From assembly GCA_027335515.1 (NCBI GenBank), contig DAHWHT010000154.1, positions 1 to 7,450 on the forward strand: 7,450 bases of DNA, written 5' to 3'. The stretch's first letter is position 1; each line of letters starts with the position of its first letter. Source of the DNA: Clostridia bacterium (GTDB taxonomy: Bacteria; Bacillota_E; RBS10-35; JAJYVN01). The position numbers were made by a program, and so were the translations under genes. This document shows positions 6,627-7,450 of the stretch, piece after piece. The notes below the pieces were generated by a model, which saw only the letters and a program-made list of their open reading frames with translations, had not been told where the DNA came from and searched no databases.

Positions 6627-7450
6627 TCAGCTGCCACTGCCGCCCTTGGTGGAAGGCGCCTCCCCGCTCAGCACCGCCGCCAAGACCTTGGCCGCCTGCG
6701 CCCGGGTGGCCGGTGCCAGCGGCTGAAACGTGCCGTTCGGAAAGCCGTGGATGTAGCCCGCCGCCGCGGCCTCCTCGACCCCCCGCAGCGCCCACGGATC
6801 GATCGTCGCGGCGTCGCTGAAGTGCAACGTCGTCGTCTGGGTCAAATTGAGCGCACGGGCCACCATGACCACCATCTGCTCGCGCGTCACGGTCTCGTTC
6901 GGACCGAAGGTGGTCAAAGAGAGCCCGCGCACAATGCCTGCCTTCACCGCGGCCGATACGTATGGCGCGTACCAAGCAGAGGGAGGCGCGTCCGCAAAGG
7001 GCGTCGTACCTGTGCTCGGCGTCAGCCCGACGGTCAACACCAACATCTTCACGAACTGAGCCCTGGTCGCGTTTGCGTTAGGCTGGAAGGTGCCGTCGGG
7101 GAATCCGCTCACGATCCCGGCACCCTTCAGGGCCTGGATGTCCGCATACGCCCAGAAGGTCGACGGCACGTCCGAAAACGGTACCACATGTGACGCGATG
7201 TAGCTGAATTGGTCTGCTGGGCCCGCCGCGCTCGTCCCCGCGGCCGTCGTCACCGTGACGTCCACCGTGCCGCTGCCGGCGGGCGCGGTCGCCGTAAGCT
7301 GCGTGGACGACGCGACGGCCACATTCGTCGCCGCATTCGGCCCGAAATGGACCGTCGCCGGGCTGGTGAAGTCCGCCCCGCGGATCGTCACAGGTGTGCC
7401 GCCGGCGGCGGGACCGCTGCTCGGGCTGATCCCACTGACCGCCGGCACCG
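6627..7450 (-). CDS. S-layer homology (SLH) protein with IPT/TIG domain, partial (N-terminus beyond right edge)
   Basis: The frame is open to the right edge, so the true start is outside; a GTG at 7448 falls in mid-domain and is not a likely start. Counting from that GTG, residues 4-84 are an IPT/TIG immunoglobulin-like domain (VSGISPSSGPAAGGTPVTIR, then VHFGPNAA, ending DQFSYI). Three SLH repeats follow. SLH1 is about 88-142 (PFSDVPSTFWAYADIQAL, GFPDGTFQPNANATRAQF). SLH2 is about 150-202 (FADAPPSAWYAPYVSAA, FGPNETVTREQMV). SLH3 is about 209-261 (FSDAATIDPWALRGVEEA, GFPNGTFQPLAPATRAQ). The tail is EAPSTKGGSGS. Triple SLH domains anchor proteins non-covalently to secondary cell-wall polymers, and IPT domains act as extracellular spacers or ligand-binding modules. 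A secreted, surface-attached protein is therefore expected; the signal peptide and functional N-terminal part are not in the window. The ITRAE/TRAE-type wall-binding motif appears as ATRAQ, TVTREQ and ATRAQ. A G-rich repeat follows the stop codon. Confidence 0.95.
   Translation of the reverse strand, partial: VPAVSGISPSSGPAAGGTPVTIRGADFTSPATVHFGPNAATNVAVASSTQLTATAPAGSGTVDVTVTTAAGTSAAGPADQFSYIASHVVPFSDVPSTFWAYADIQALKGAGIVSGFPDGTFQPNANATRAQFVKMLVLTVGLTPSTGTTPFADAPPSAWYAPYVSAAVKAGIVRGLSLTTFGPNETVTREQMVVMVARALNLTQTTTLHFSDAATIDPWALRGVEEAAAAGYIHGFPNGTFQPLAPATRAQAAKVLAAVLSGEAPSTKGGSGS

Overview
The window is GC-rich bacterial DNA (roughly two-thirds G+C by eye) with tightly packed genes, frequent GTG/TTG starts and purine-rich Shine-Dalgarno sites. 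The IPT/TIG plus triple-SLH protein at the right edge points to a lineage with an S-layer-type envelope, such as a high-GC Bacillota class or a related uncultured thermophile-like phylum. The exact taxon cannot be read from this piece.

Layout. (1) Positions 1-2887, minus strand: a LysR-type regulator (2887-1961), a small DsrE-family sulfur-handling protein (1858-1538), a class I SAM methyltransferase (1510-932) and a sulfide:quinone-oxidoreductase-like flavoprotein (890 to the left edge, C-terminus missing). The last three are 27 and 41 bases apart and look like one transcript. (2) Positions 2888-3000: a divergent control region with clustered GCAT/ATGC half-sites, including a T-N11-A LysR-type box. 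(3) Positions 3001-5234, plus strand: selD (selenide, water dikinase), then a cysteine desulfurase/selenocysteine lyase-like PLP enzyme. (4) Positions 5401-5643: a small membrane protein with a SHOCT domain. (5) Positions 5893-6498: a DUF402-family protein on a TTG start. (6) Positions 6591-6620: three perfect copies of a 10-bp repeat whose minus strand is a strong G-quadruplex motif. (7) Positions 7450-6627, minus strand: the C-terminal part of an S-layer-homology protein.

The main observation concerns selD. The reading frame that carries the SelD body continues upstream through an in-frame TGA at 3046-3048 to a GTG at 3001 with a good Shine-Dalgarno site. The translation around the TGA is LTAYSPGAGUACKVGP, which matches the SelD active-site segment (LTQYSHGAGCGCKISP in E. 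coli) with selenocysteine at the catalytic cysteine position. A perfect 8-bp stem with a GGTCC loop, 18 bases after the TGA, fits a bacterial SECIS element. A conventional gene caller would begin this gene at the GTG at 3058 and lose the catalytic Sec and Lys.

Taken together, the window looks like a chalcogen-handling locus. The PLP enzyme would supply selenium to SelD, and SelD makes selenophosphate. Across a shared control region lies a regulator with a DsrE protein and an SQR-like flavoprotein. The selD/PLP-enzyme link is well supported by family knowledge; the functional link to the minus-strand genes is inference.
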